A stretch of 64,000 bases of DNA from Microbulbifer agarilyticus (GCF_001999945.1 NZ_CP019650.1:2967001-3031000); one strand, 5' to 3'. Shown: positions 45,957-56,444, counted from the stretch's first letter. The notes: generated from the letters alone by a model not told the origin. Made by a program: numbers and translations.

Positions 45957-47138
45957 ATGACTTATCGCCGCCGTGGCACTCAAGTGTGCAGCGACGGAAT
46001 TGCCGCAAGCGCACTTGACCAACAACGATATCGAGCCAACTTCACGCTGGACCACTTCATGGCAGAACTGGAGAAAAAGCCGCACGCTGACTGGCGACGC
46101 TACATCGAAAAACCCCTACCGTTAGCAGAAGCCCACGACCTCATTATTCCGGGCTCCGTACCGTCGCTCAGTTTCTACCTGATGATGACCGCGTCCACGG
46201 TCATCGCCACCCTCGGCTTACTCGCCGACAGCGCTGCAGTAATTATCGGCGCAATGCTCGTGGCACCCTTGATGGCGCCGATCATTTCCCTCGCCTTCGG
46301 TGTCGTTTCCTGGGACGGGCACTTGATGCTGCGCTCGGTATTGATCGCAATCTCCGGGAGCCTGCTGTGTATCGTCATCGCATACCTGACGACCCATGCC
46401 ATCGGCTATCAGATGGCGGGCCCAGAGATTGTCGCGCGCATGCGCCCTAGTATGCTCGACCTCGACGTTGCCATTGCCGCGGGTGCGGCGGCGGCCTATA
46501 CCCTCACCCGCCCGAGCACCTCTGCGACTCTGGCGGGAATTGCCATTGCCGTGGCCCTGGTCCCGCCTCTGTGCACGGTAGGCATTGCCCTTGCACTGGA
46601 CAATGAGGCCAGCATCGAGGTGGGCGTGGCGTGGGACTACCTCAGTGCAAAACGCCCATTTATCCTGTTCTTAACCAATCTGGTGGGTATTGCCTTTGCG
46701 GCAACGGTGGTTTTCTTCCTACAGTATTTTCGCAAGCAACCCAGAGCGATTGCCGCGCTTGCTGCTGCCTTTGTCAGCCTATTAATCGTCGTCCCCTCCC
46801 TCACCCACGGCCTGGAAGAACTGCTGGTGCGCAATATGGTCCAGCGTTCACTGATCTCCGAAAGTCACGAAATTATTGGTACCGATGCGGAGCTCCGCTT
46901 CACCAGTATCACCACACGTTTTGACGAGGACAGTATTGTGATCCGCGTCGATGTGGTGGATGGCGCAGAGGTGATTACGCAGGAATTTGCTGATGCTTTG
47001 CAACGGCGCATGGGGGAACTGGCCGAAAGGCCCGTGCAACTCGAAATCGGGGTCATGCCCGAGCTCATACTTCGCAGCCAGGGAACGGATCTGGATGTAT
47101 CGGGATCACCCGGAGTATCTGGCGATAGCGCCCGCTAG
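45957..47138 (+). CDS. DUF389 (TIGR00341-type) membrane protein
   Basis: 393-residue inner membrane protein. After a hydrophilic start to about residue 60, six or more helices follow: FYLMMTASTVIATLGLL, SAAVIIGAMLVAPLMAPIISLAFG, SVLIAISGSLLCIVIAYL, LAGIAIAVALVPPLCTVGIALAL, PFILFLTNLVGIAFAATVVFF, and AIAALAAAFVSLLIVVPSL. The GAMLVAPLMAPI and VALVPPLCTVG motifs define the family. A hydrophilic C-terminal domain ends the protein. Function of the family is not settled. The start is uncertain: ATG 45957 is chosen, while a TTG at 45846 would add 37 residues; neither has a good Shine-Dalgarno. Confidence 0.82.
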   Translation: MTYRRRGTQVCSDGIAASALDQQRYRANFTLDHFMAELEKKPHADWRRYIEKPLPLAEAHDLIIPGSVPSLSFYLMMTASTVIATLGLLADSAAVIIGAMLVAPLMAPIISLAFGVVSWDGHLMLRSVLIAISGSLLCIVIAYLTTHAIGYQMAGPEIVARMRPSMLDLDVAIAAGAAAAYTLTRPSTSATLAGIAIAVALVPPLCTVGIALALDNEASIEVGVAWDYLSAKRPFILFLTNLVGIAFAATVVFFLQYFRKQPRAIAALAAAFVSLLIVVPSLTHGLEELLVRNMVQRSLISESHEIIGTDAELRFTSITTRFDEDSIVIRVDVVDGAEVITQEFADALQRRMGELAERPVQLEIGVMPELILRSQGTDLDVSGSPGVSGDSAR

Positions 47139-47156
47139 GTAATGCCTCTGCCGCAA

Positions 47157-47190
47157 AATAAAAAGCCCCGCTCTTGGCGGGGCTTTTTAT
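47157..47190. terminator. bidirectional terminator
   Basis: AAAAAGCCCCGC and GCGGGGCTTTTT form a perfect stem around TCTTG between the convergent DUF389 and M49 peptidase genes. A-run on one side and T-run on the other suit termination from both directions. Confidence 0.92.
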
Positions 47191-47248
47191 TAGGGTTCTA
47201 TATTGGGGCTCTTTAGTAGAACTTAACAGAAGCTCAGAAGCTTTCGAC

Positions 47249-48991
47249 TTACTGAATACCGAGGATTTCCTTGCCCTGAATAAAAGTCACATCCACGGGA
47301 ATATTCGCGGCTTTCAATCGATCCAGATCAGATTGCAGCTCTGCGCCAACCACGCCCATTTCCTCCAGTAGCGCTTTGGACTTTTTATAGTCGCCATCGC
47401 CTTGGATGGTGAGAATCAGGTTCGACAACTTCGCCATGGCTTCCTGCATTTTTTCGAAGTCCACGCTGTACAGGCCAGATGCTTCATCGCGGGTAAAGGC
47501 ACCTTCCTGCTTGAAGAAGTTGAAGCGCATCATATTCGCCTTACCGTGGGCACTGGCCGCGCCGAAACGCACGCTGCGGAAAATACCGGCCAGGAAGGTC
47601 ACGTAGTTATCCATCAGCTCGCCGTCTTCCAGTTCACCTTTTCCGTGCAGTTCGGTGATCATGTACAGGCCGAGAATATCCGCCTTGCCCTCTTCCAACG
47701 CAGAGGAGGTTTCCTTTAGCGCCTGACGCACATTGGCGCCATCGGTAACCGTTTTCTTGATCCCCAAGCCATGCGCCACTTCGTGGAACATGGTATTGGC
47801 AAAGAAGGCATCAAAGGTAATGTGTTTGCGCTGATCTTCGGCAATCAGAACGCCACCAATCGGCACCAGGATCTGGTCGAACTTCGCGCGCATGGCATTT
47901 TTTAGCTGCAGGCGGCGAGTCCCTTTTTTCAGCTGTACTTCTTCGTCATTCGGCAAGTTGATTGCAATGGTCTTGGAGCCAGCATTACTGTCACCTGCGT
48001 AATACAAGACGTCGTAGGCGTTCAGGTCAGAGTCGGTGCCCGGGGTTTCCGACTTGTACTTTTCATCCACCGGTAAACCGCGCTGCAGTTCTGGTAAGAA
48101 CGCGGCAAACTTCGCCAGTTTTTCGCTCCATACCATGTCTTTAAGCAATACATACGATGAGTAGGCCGTGCGATAGGCAAACAGCTTATCCTCGTAGTTT
48201 TCGATGGGGCCGATCACCACGTCGATGCGGTTGTTTTTCATATCCATCCACGCCATATCACTTTCGCGGAACTCGTCATTTAACAACGCATCGGCACGCA
48301 AATTCAGATAACCGGCAAACTCGGCGTCTTCTGCCAGCGCGGCTGCTTCACGCAATAGCGTGGCCGCTCTTTCCAGTTCCGCCTTATAGGCTTCGTGGTA
48401 CGGAGTGAGGGTCAGGTTGCCGTTCTCATCGCGGCGCACCAATGAATAGAGGCCGTCTTTGCCCGGCTGCTGCCACGCATCAAACTCCTGCTTGGTCATG
48501 TCTTCCGGGTAGAACTCGGCACCCAGCGGTTTATCACCATAGCCGGCAATAAACGGCTTGTTGTCGTTCAAGCGATCCCAGGGGCCATAATTAATTTCAG
48601 CGAATTTTCGCGCGGCACTATCGTCGATGCCGCTCAGCAGCTCCTGTGCAGGGCCGTAAGACTGCAACCAGAACAACTGATCCATGATCTTGCTCGCATC
48701 GATCAGTTTGCCAATCAACTGGCGCTGGTTGTCCGACAGGGAAGACAAGTCGGCGTTCAGTTCCACCGGTGCATAAATATTGAAACGGGCGGGATCCACC
48801 CCCTCCGCGATACCGCCGGCCTGTGGACCGGTGGCGGGCTGCACGGTTTGCTGTGCTGGATCCACAGCCTGTTGCGCAGTCGTATCTGCAGGCGCATCCT
48901 GCTTCGTGGTGGAGGAGGATTTATCGCCGGAAGAACAACCGGCAGCAAGAACAAGCGCCAGTGCCGACGCAGCAAAGAATACAGGTTTCAT
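47249..48991 (-). CDS. M49 (dipeptidyl-peptidase III)-related lipoprotein
   Basis: 580-residue exported protein. Lipobox LAAGC (Cys about 19), Thr/Gln/Pro-rich linker to about residue 65, then the peptidase. Zinc motif HEVAHGLG (about residues 399-406) lies where M49 enzymes have HELLGH, and the second part EEGKADILGLY (about 435-445) supplies the third ligand Glu and conserved Asp. The His-x-x-x-His spacing here is the HExxH type, as in the bacterial short M49-like group. Lipidation places it in the periplasm or on the outer membrane, unlike cytosolic DPP III. Monocistronic. Confidence 0.88.
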   Translation of the reverse strand: MKPVFFAASALALVLAAGCSSGDKSSSTTKQDAPADTTAQQAVDPAQQTVQPATGPQAGGIAEGVDPARFNIYAPVELNADLSSLSDNQRQLIGKLIDASKIMDQLFWLQSYGPAQELLSGIDDSAARKFAEINYGPWDRLNDNKPFIAGYGDKPLGAEFYPEDMTKQEFDAWQQPGKDGLYSLVRRDENGNLTLTPYHEAYKAELERAATLLREAAALAEDAEFAGYLNLRADALLNDEFRESDMAWMDMKNNRIDVVIGPIENYEDKLFAYRTAYSSYVLLKDMVWSEKLAKFAAFLPELQRGLPVDEKYKSETPGTDSDLNAYDVLYYAGDSNAGSKTIAINLPNDEEVQLKKGTRRLQLKNAMRAKFDQILVPIGGVLIAEDQRKHITFDAFFANTMFHEVAHGLGIKKTVTDGANVRQALKETSSALEEGKADILGLYMITELHGKGELEDGELMDNYVTFLAGIFRSVRFGAASAHGKANMMRFNFFKQEGAFTRDEASGLYSVDFEKMQEAMAKLSNLILTIQGDGDYKKSKALLEEMGVVGAELQSDLDRLKAANIPVDVTFIQGKEILGIQ

Positions 48992-49184
48992 GCAGATTCA
49001 CGCCCAAGGGTTTTCGTTATTTGTGCGCGCCACATTAAATATGGCGTCTGAAGATGTCCACAGTACCGGAGGCTCACCTCCGGCACCGGATATTCGACTG
49101 CAATTATGGGCAAATTAAGAAATTTACGTGGCGTGAACAGGTGAGAGAAAAAACAATTCACGCCAAGAAGTGAACAGTGGTTCG

Positions 49185-51005
49185 TCAGGGTGAGGAGGTC
49201 ACGCTCTCGGCGCCTTGTTCACGGGCACGCTCCTGTTGTTGCATGCGCCACAGGGCGGCGTAGTGGCCATCGGCTTCGATAAGCTGCCGGTGATTCCCCT
49301 GCTCAACCACACGCCCCTGATCCATTACCAGAATCTGATCCGCATCCACCACGGTGGACAAGCGGTGAGCGATCACCAGCGTGGTCTGCTCCTGGGAAAT
49401 TTCCTGTAATGCGCGCAAGATGCCCTGCTCGGAATGGCTATCCAGACTGGAGGTCGCCTCGTCAAACACCATAATCGGCGGGTGCTTGAGGATTGCCCGG
49501 GCAATCGCCACGCGCTGTTTTTCACCCCCGGAGAGTTTTAAACCGCGCTCACCCACAACCGTATTCGCGCCTTCCGGCAACTGACGGATAAAGTCGTCCA
49601 ACTGTGCGTGGCGAATCGCGTCTGCCACGTCTTCGTCACTGGCGTCGACGCGACCGTAACGTACGTTCTCATGGATAGACTGATTGAACAGCACCGTATC
49701 CTGGGGCACAACGCCGATCGCCCCGCGCAGCGAATCCTGACTGACTTCGCGAACATCCTGTCCATCCACAAGGATGCTGCCTCCGGTGACGTCATAGAAT
49801 CGGAACAGCAGTTTGAACAGAGTCGATTTACCCGCGCCACTGGCGCCAACAATGGCGACCTTTTCTCTGGGCGCGACACGAAAGCTGACACCTTTGAGGA
49901 TTTCCCGGTCGGCGCCATAGCCAAAATGCACATCGCGGAATTCAATACCGCCCTGCTGTACATCGAGGTTCGCGGCCGAAGGTACATCCTCAATCGCCGG
50001 CTTTACGTCGAGAATGGAGAACATCTTTTCGATATTTGCCAGGGCACCCTTCATCTCCCGATACACAAAACCGAGGAAATTCAGTGGGATAAAGATCTGC
50101 ATCATGATGGCGTTGATCAGCACAAAATCACCAATGGTCATGGTGCCATTGGTGACATTCACCGCCGCCATTACCATGGCGCCACACATGGCCGCTGCAG
50201 TGATAAATGCCTGACCAGCATTCAGCCCAAATAACGACAGGCGATTCTTGCGCCGCGCCTGCTCCCAGGCGGCCAGCTCGTGATCGTAATGTTGTGCCTC
50301 ATGCCGCTCATTGCCGAAGTACTTCACCGTTTCGTAATTCAACAGGCTGTCTACCGCGCGGCTGCTGCTCTGGGATTCGGCCTGATTCAATTCACGCACA
50401 AAGCGCGTACGCCACTCTGTAGCGACGACGGAAAAGCTGATGTAAGCCACAACCGCACCCAGCACCAGCAAGGCGAAACTGGCGTTGTAGTTCCACCACA
50501 ACAGGCCCACCACCATCAGGATTTCTACCAGTGTGGGAACTATGTTGAACACCATAAAGCGCATCAGGAAGCCGATGCCGGAATTACCGCGTTCAATATC
50601 CCTAGACAAGCCGCCGGTGCGGCGATTGAGGTGGTAGTCGAGGTCCAGCTTGTGCAGGTGCTGGAACACTTCGAGTCCGACGCGACGCTGCGCGCGTTCG
50701 GTGACACGGCCGAAGATGGTGTCGCGAAGCTCACCGAACAGAACCGATGAAAAACGGACAAATCCGTAGGCGAGCAATAGCCCCAGAGGCAGGGCAATCG
50801 CCGCGGCCACGCCACCGGCCTGATCCAGATCGTCAACGATATGCTTCAACAGGAAAGGCAGGCCGACACTGGCGGCCTTGGCGCCCACTAGGCACATCAA
50901 CGCCAGTATTACCGGGCGTTTGAACTCTAACAGATAGGGGAATAGTGTTTTCAGGGCGCTCCAGTGGACATCTTCCAGAGCGACGGCGGACTTGGGTCTG
51001 GGCAT
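49185..51005 (-). CDS. Atm1-like ABC exporter (fused TMD-NBD)
   Basis: 606-residue half-transporter. Membrane domain with about six helices (residues 30-340), then ATPase with Walker A GASGAGKST (about 398-406), signature LSGGEKQRVAIARA (about 502-515) and Walker B IMVFDEATSSLDSHSEQ. The start MPRPKSAVALEDVHWSALKTLFPYL and the DLDYHLNRRTGGLSRDIERG loop are typical of the Atm1/HMT1 group that exports glutathione conjugates or related thiols. ATG 51005 is chosen; a longer frame upstream runs into the Nudix gene. Follows the Nudix gene by 67 nt. Confidence 0.9.
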   Translation of the reverse strand: MPRPKSAVALEDVHWSALKTLFPYLLEFKRPVILALMCLVGAKAASVGLPFLLKHIVDDLDQAGGVAAAIALPLGLLLAYGFVRFSSVLFGELRDTIFGRVTERAQRRVGLEVFQHLHKLDLDYHLNRRTGGLSRDIERGNSGIGFLMRFMVFNIVPTLVEILMVVGLLWWNYNASFALLVLGAVVAYISFSVVATEWRTRFVRELNQAESQSSSRAVDSLLNYETVKYFGNERHEAQHYDHELAAWEQARRKNRLSLFGLNAGQAFITAAAMCGAMVMAAVNVTNGTMTIGDFVLINAIMMQIFIPLNFLGFVYREMKGALANIEKMFSILDVKPAIEDVPSAANLDVQQGGIEFRDVHFGYGADREILKGVSFRVAPREKVAIVGASGAGKSTLFKLLFRFYDVTGGSILVDGQDVREVSQDSLRGAIGVVPQDTVLFNQSIHENVRYGRVDASDEDVADAIRHAQLDDFIRQLPEGANTVVGERGLKLSGGEKQRVAIARAILKHPPIMVFDEATSSLDSHSEQGILRALQEISQEQTTLVIAHRLSTVVDADQILVMDQGRVVEQGNHRQLIEADGHYAALWRMQQQERAREQGAESVTSSP

Positions 51006-51072
51006 GGGCAATCTCGGTAAATCAGGCGCGCAGTATACCCAATCAACCGACTCAAGGTTGGGAGAACTCGTG

Positions 51073-51699
51073 TTACGAGTCTTCGTTCTCGCTGAGGGCT
51101 CTGACGGGCACGTCATCTCTGCGCCCAATGGGCGCATCCAGTACGCGCACCAGGAATTCTGTCAGAACCCCGGCGGTAAACCCCCAGATTTCATAGCCCT
51201 CGTAGTTATAGGCGGGCAGGTAGATACGGCGCTTATCGATGGTAATACGGTCGGTACGAATGCGCGGATCATCAAAAAACCACGACAGGGGAACCCGAAA
51301 AATCGCGTCCAGTTCACCCGGGTTGGGTGTCAGGGATGCATCGGCGGGCACAATGCCGAGCCACGGCGTAACTTCTACCTGCCAGCGGGTGGTGCGGGTC
51401 CACAGCGGGCCGAGTATACGGACCTGGTCTGCGGGCAGGCCAATTTCCTCGTGTGTCTCGCGCAGCGCGGTGTATTCGAGGGATGGGTCGGTATCATCCC
51501 AGCGACCACCGGGAAGGGATACTTCACCGGAATGACTGGATAGATGCTGGGAACGCAGAGTCAAAATGACCTGAGGGTCTTTTTCATCGGTCAGCGCGAG
51601 TAAGACAGCTGCGTGACCATGCAGGTTCGAGCCGCTCGGCACCTGGGCGTGCAGCTCATCTTTGATTTTGGCGAAGCGTTTTTCGATAAGATCCAACAT
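51073..51699 (-). CDS. CoA pyrophosphatase-type Nudix hydrolase
   Basis: 208-residue hydrolase. Nudix box GGRWDDTDPSLEYTALRETHEEIG (about residues 65-88) with the Glu residues in place, preceded by the CoA-enzyme motif RSQHLSSHSGEVSLPGG. Likely cleaves CoA and derivatives to 4'-phosphopantetheine and adenosine 3',5'-bisphosphate, as NudL does. First gene of a two-gene unit with the ABC exporter. Confidence 0.9.
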   Translation of the reverse strand: MLDLIEKRFAKIKDELHAQVPSGSNLHGHAAVLLALTDEKDPQVILTLRSQHLSSHSGEVSLPGGRWDDTDPSLEYTALRETHEEIGLPADQVRILGPLWTRTTRWQVEVTPWLGIVPADASLTPNPGELDAIFRVPLSWFFDDPRIRTDRITIDKRRIYLPAYNYEGYEIWGFTAGVLTEFLVRVLDAPIGRRDDVPVRALSENEDS

Positions 51700-51784
51700 G
51701 CTTGTACGATTTTCGCCGTACCGGCGTACTCCTGCTTACCGCTCTATCCACACTATACGCGTTACTGCGCCGACCTACACCTGC

Positions 51785-54700
51785 TCAGGTCGCAGAATCT
51801 TTGCTGTCCCTCTGTTCACCAGCACCGGTGTGGCCGGTGAACTTCTCGCGCACAGACTGTACCAGTGCGAAATAAATCGGCACCAGGAAGGTGGAAACAA
51901 TACTCGCCGCGAGCATACCACCGAATACCGCGAGCCCGAGGGATACACGGCTTGCCGCACCTGCCCCGGTGGCAACCACCAACGGGAAGATCCCCAGCAC
52001 AAATGCCAGCGCCGTCATCAGCACCGCGCGAAAACGTAGGCGCGTGGCTTCCAGTGCCGACTCTTCGATACTTTTACCCGAGGCGCGCTGCACCGCAGCG
52101 AATTCCACCATCAGGATCGCGGTCTTGGCAGAAATACCAATTAGTAGAACCAAGCCAATCTGCGTGTAGAGGTCGTTGTTATGTCCCATGATAAAGTTGG
52201 CAAACAGGCCACCGGAGATCGCCACAGGAATCGCCAGCAATACTGCGACCGGAATACTCCAGCTCTCGTACTGAGCCACCAGAAACAGGTAGGCAAACAA
52301 TACCGCCAATGAAAACAGAATCGGCGCTAGATTACCGGCACTGATTTCTTCCAGACTCTGCCCGGTCCACTCATAGGCGTAACCATCGGGCAGTTGGCTG
52401 CCGATGTCCTCCATGGCATCCATGGCTTCACCACTGGAATAGCCCGGCGCCGGTCCACCATTGATGGTGACACTGTTGTACATGTTGTAGCGCTGTACTG
52501 TCTGTGGTGCGACGACCGGTGCAACTTCGGCAACAGAACTAACGGGAACCAGTCCGCCACTATTGGCTCGTACAAAGAATCCGGTGAGGTCGTCCTCGCT
52601 GTCGCGAAATTGCGAGTCAGCCTGCGCCAGCACCTGAAATACCTTGCCGTAGCGATTGAAATCATTGATGTAATAACTGCCCAGATAGGTTTGCAAGGTG
52701 AGATACACATCGGACAACCGCAGGCCGAGGATATGCGCCTTGTCTTTATCGACTTCGAGCTCAAGCTGTGGCGAGGCGGCCTGATAAGTGGTGAATGCCT
52801 CGGCAATTTCCGTACGCTGATTCGCCTCACCCAACACCGCATAAAGCACGCCGGCCAGTTCCTGAATATCCCGGCCCTGTAAATCTTCCAGTACGAATTC
52901 AAAGCCACCAATGGTACCCAGCCCCGGAAGGGCCGGTACCGGGAATGCCTGGACTTGCGCTTCGGCTATCCCGGCACCCATTTTTTGCACTTTATCGAGA
53001 ATCACAAACTGGTTGAGCTCTGGCGCCTCACGCTCGTCCCAGGGGTGAAGAATCACGATCATAAATGCCGTGTTTGACGAGAGGCTATTGGACAACAGGC
53101 TGTATCCGGGCACCGCCATGACATGCGCCACACCATCCAGCTGACGAATATCTTCACTGAGCTTTCTTACTACAGGTGCCGTTCGCTCCAGAGAAGCGCC
53201 ATCGGGCAACTGTACGTTCATCATGAAATAACCCTGATCTTCGTCAGGGATGAAAGCGGTGGGCACGGCAGAAAACAGCCAGAAGCAGAGCGCGCCCAAA
53301 CCAAAGATTGTACCGAGACCGATTAAAGGCCTACGCACACAGAAGCGGACAATTTTTACGTACAGGTTTGTGGAACCATGCAGAAATTTATTAAAGAAGC
53401 CAAAGATGCCACGATTCTTTTCGCCATGCTTCCCGCCACCTTTTGGGGGGCGCAATAGGATTGCGCTTAACGACGGGCTAAGGGTCAGTGCATTCACACT
53501 GGAAATAAACACCGAGATGGCGATGGTGATCGCAAACTGCTGATACATTTTGCCGGTCAAGCCGGGCATCAACATCACCGGCACAAATACCGCGAACAAC
53601 ACGGCGGTGGTGGCAACCACTGGCCCGGTCACCTCACGCATGGACTCCATCGCCGCCTCTTTCGGCGCGAGCCCCTCGCCCAGCAATCGCTGAGTGTTTT
53701 CCACCACAATAATCGCATCATCCACCACAATGCCGATGGCGAGGATCAGCGCAAATAGCGTCACCGTATTGATGCTCATCCCCAATGCGAGCATCACCGC
53801 AAAGGTACCCACCAGTGATACAGGAATGGCAACGGCGGGAATCAAGGTTGCGCGCCAGTCCTGCAAAAATACGAATACCACAATGATTACCAGCAGCAGC
53901 GCAACAACCAGCGTGATGACCACTTCCTTAATCGACTCGCTGACAAATGTAGTGGTGTCATAAATGATCTTCGCCTGCAGACCGTCGGGAAAGCGCTCGG
54001 ATAATTCGTCAACTTTTGCGCGAATATTTGTCGCCACATCCATGGCGTTGGCATCGGGCAGCTGGTAAACCGCGATTACCGCGGACGGCTTGCCGTCCAG
54101 CTCACCAAACGCGCTGTAACTGGCACTGCCAAGCTCAACCCGCGCGATATCCTTCATGCGCACGATGCCGCCTTCGGGAGAAGAGCGGAGGCTGATATTT
54201 TCAAATTCTTCCGGGTCGACGAGACGCCCTTCGGCGAGGATGCTGTACTGGAATTGCTGATCCGAGCGGATAGGAGGCGCGCCGATTTTACCCGCCGCCA
54301 CCTGCAAGTTCTGCGCTTCTACCGCCGCAATGACATCATTCGCGGTCACGTCCAGTGCCGCCATCTTGTCCGGATTTAGCCACAGACGCATGGCGTATTG
54401 CTGAGAACCCAAAATCTCGACGCTACTCACGCCGTCGATTCGCGTTAACTCATCACGGATAAATATTTCTGCGTAGTTGGACAGGAACAGGGATTCGAAC
54501 TCCCCTTCCTCGGACACAAGGTTCACCACCAGCAAGATGGTATTGGACTTCTTCTCGACGGTGACACCGCTGCGGTTCACCTCCGCGGGCAAACTCGGTG
54601 TGGCCTGTTGCACCCGGTTTTGCACGTTTACTTGGGCAATATCCCCGTCGTAGCCGCTCTCAAACGTCACCGTGAGGCTATACGTACCGTCATTACTACT

Positions 54701-54946
54701 GGTGGAGGTCATGTAGGTCATACCCTCAACCCCATTGACCTGCGACTCGATGGGAATGGCGACACTGTCGCGCATGACCTCGGCACTGGCGCCGGCGTAG
54801 TTGGCGGTCACCACCACCGTGGGCGGAGAGATCTCTGGATACTGGGCGATTGGGAGCAGAGGTAACGAGAGAATCCCCGCCAGGGAGATCAGAATAGAGA
54901 TCACCAGCGCGAAGCGTGGACGGCGAATAAACGTCGCGCTAATCAC
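51785..54946 (-). CDS. RND multidrug efflux transporter (HAE1 family)
   Basis: 1053-residue proton-driven inner membrane pump of AcrB type. Start MISATFIRRPRFALVISILISLAGILSLPLLPIAQYPEI (helix 1), porter domain, helices 2-6 with charged residues GIVVDDAIIVVEN (about 401-413, proton-relay Asp pair), second porter domain and the GSYYINDFNRYGKVFQV segment, and helices 8-12. An extra stretch of Gly/Lys (PPKGGGKHGEKNRG) lies in the central loop near residue 500. The gene is coupled to the adaptor gene 51 nt upstream. No outer membrane factor is adjacent; the one at 42603-44054 belongs to another operon. Confidence 0.95.
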   Translation of the reverse strand: MISATFIRRPRFALVISILISLAGILSLPLLPIAQYPEISPPTVVVTANYAGASAEVMRDSVAIPIESQVNGVEGMTYMTSTSSNDGTYSLTVTFESGYDGDIAQVNVQNRVQQATPSLPAEVNRSGVTVEKKSNTILLVVNLVSEEGEFESLFLSNYAEIFIRDELTRIDGVSSVEILGSQQYAMRLWLNPDKMAALDVTANDVIAAVEAQNLQVAAGKIGAPPIRSDQQFQYSILAEGRLVDPEEFENISLRSSPEGGIVRMKDIARVELGSASYSAFGELDGKPSAVIAVYQLPDANAMDVATNIRAKVDELSERFPDGLQAKIIYDTTTFVSESIKEVVITLVVALLLVIIVVFVFLQDWRATLIPAVAIPVSLVGTFAVMLALGMSINTVTLFALILAIGIVVDDAIIVVENTQRLLGEGLAPKEAAMESMREVTGPVVATTAVLFAVFVPVMLMPGLTGKMYQQFAITIAISVFISSVNALTLSPSLSAILLRPPKGGGKHGEKNRGIFGFFNKFLHGSTNLYVKIVRFCVRRPLIGLGTIFGLGALCFWLFSAVPTAFIPDEDQGYFMMNVQLPDGASLERTAPVVRKLSEDIRQLDGVAHVMAVPGYSLLSNSLSSNTAFMIVILHPWDEREAPELNQFVILDKVQKMGAGIAEAQVQAFPVPALPGLGTIGGFEFVLEDLQGRDIQELAGVLYAVLGEANQRTEIAEAFTTYQAASPQLELEVDKDKAHILGLRLSDVYLTLQTYLGSYYINDFNRYGKVFQVLAQADSQFRDSEDDLTGFFVRANSGGLVPVSSVAEVAPVVAPQTVQRYNMYNSVTINGGPAPGYSSGEAMDAMEDIGSQLPDGYAYEWTGQSLEEISAGNLAPILFSLAVLFAYLFLVAQYESWSIPVAVLLAIPVAISGGLFANFIMGHNNDLYTQIGLVLLIGISAKTAILMVEFAAVQRASGKSIEESALEATRLRFRAVLMTALAFVLGIFPLVVATGAGAASRVSLGLAVFGGMLAASIVSTFLVPIYFALVQSVREKFTGHTGAGEQRDSKDSAT

Positions 54947-54997
54947 AAGCGCTTTCCCTGTTCACTTTGTTGCTATTCACTCTCCAATGGTCGGTAT

Positions 54998-56341
54998 TCA
55001 CTTACCGTCATAATAGGCGTCAGGCTCTTTGGATTTATCCTTACCCTCTCCCTCTGCCCCGCGGCGCATTTCTTCCCGCAGCTGATCGATATCCGCACCG
55101 TCGCGCGCGCCCCCTTCGCGTCGTTCTTCGGGGGGAATATCTCCCGAGCGAATCTGATCGAGCGGGCTTTCCACCTGGGGTGGTTTCTCTACCTTGAGGT
55201 TTTTGTATGGATCAAGCGCCGAATTTTGTGGGGTTACCGGTTTGTCGGGACTCACCCGCTGCAACCCATTCACAATAACCCGCTCGCCGGCCTTGAGGCC
55301 CTTCTCCACCGCCCACAGCTCATTTTCCCGCTGCCCAAGTTCCAGATAGCGCTTATGAGCGATGTTGTTATCGTCCACCACGTAAACAAAACGCCCCTGC
55401 ATGTCTTCCAGAACCGCTGCCTGCGGTACCAGGGGTTTGATTGCATCGGCGCCGGCAAACACGCTGATCACCACCCGGGCAAATTGCCCTTGCACCAGCA
55501 AACGCTCGGGGTTGGGGAAGCGTGCACGCACCAGAGCCGAGCCCGTAGCCTGGTCAATCTGGTTGTCGACAAACACGATGATGCCCGGGTAGGGATAAAA
55601 CTTACCGTCGGGCTGTTTGATCTGAATTTCCCGCTCGACGGGTCTCTCACCCGTCTGACGGCGGCGCTCCTGTTCTTCCTGCACAGCAAACAGGCGGTTT
55701 TCCGGCACCTCGAAGGTCACGTAAATCGGGTCCATGCGCACTATGGAAGTAAGGGGATCGGTGGCGGGCCCCACCAGAGAGCCTTCGGTGAATTCCGAGC
55801 GGCCAATCAGCCCCGTTAGCGGCGCCCGGATCTGGGTATAGGAAAGGTTGAGTTGCGCAGCTTCCAGGTCTGCCTGGGCGGCGGCCACGGTAGATTCGGC
55901 TGCTTCAAAGTTGCCGGTGAGTTCATCCATCTGCACCTGGCTGATGGCGCCGGTCTTTACTAGTTGCAGCCCCCGGCGATAGTTGCGCTCCGAGACACGC
56001 AACGCCGAGCGGGCCTGAGCGAGGTTTGCCCGCTGGTTGTCCAGCGCCGCGATATAGGGTTTGGGGTCGATTTGATACAGCAGTTCGCCCTTTTGCACCA
56101 ACTGCCCTTCCACAAAGTCGCGGCTTTCAATGTAGCCCTCTACCCGCGGCCGCACCTTGAATTCATCAGTCGCCTCTACCCGCCCAACATATTCATAGCG
56201 GGGTACGACTTGATGCTTGCGCACGGCGAGCACCTCCACCGGCGGCGCCTTGGGAGCGGCTTCTTCCTCCTTCTTCGAACAGCTTGCCGTCGCGATCGCG
56301 AGCATCGAAACCGACAGGAAAACCACAAGAATACGCGCCAT
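54998..56341 (-). CDS. RND efflux periplasmic adaptor lipoprotein
   Basis: 447-residue AcrA-type adaptor. Signal with lipobox ATASC (Cys about 21). Lipoyl half near VVPRYEYVGRVEATDEFKVRPRVEGYIESRDFVEGQLVQKGELLYQIDP, coiled-coil hairpin (about residues 100-165), lipoyl part TQIRAPLTGLIGRSEFTEGSLVG, barrel and membrane-proximal domain. The C-terminal tail from about residue 380 is charged and Glu/Arg-rich. Start ATG 56341; the frame is open 11 codons further without signal character. First gene of the adaptor-pump operon. Confidence 0.93.
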   Translation of the reverse strand: MARILVVFLSVSMLAIATASCSKKEEEAAPKAPPVEVLAVRKHQVVPRYEYVGRVEATDEFKVRPRVEGYIESRDFVEGQLVQKGELLYQIDPKPYIAALDNQRANLAQARSALRVSERNYRRGLQLVKTGAISQVQMDELTGNFEAAESTVAAAQADLEAAQLNLSYTQIRAPLTGLIGRSEFTEGSLVGPATDPLTSIVRMDPIYVTFEVPENRLFAVQEEQERRRQTGERPVEREIQIKQPDGKFYPYPGIIVFVDNQIDQATGSALVRARFPNPERLLVQGQFARVVISVFAGADAIKPLVPQAAVLEDMQGRFVYVVDDNNIAHKRYLELGQRENELWAVEKGLKAGERVIVNGLQRVSPDKPVTPQNSALDPYKNLKVEKPPQVESPLDQIRSGDIPPEERREGGARDGADIDQLREEMRRGAEGEGKDKSKEPDAYYDGK

Positions 56342-56444
56342 GGAACAACGACCACCGCTTACTGCAAAAAACATCTCCTAAACACTATAGAAGTCCCGGC
56401 AGCGTCAGGCTGGCACTCCCGCACGGCGCGGGTATACTTGCGCC

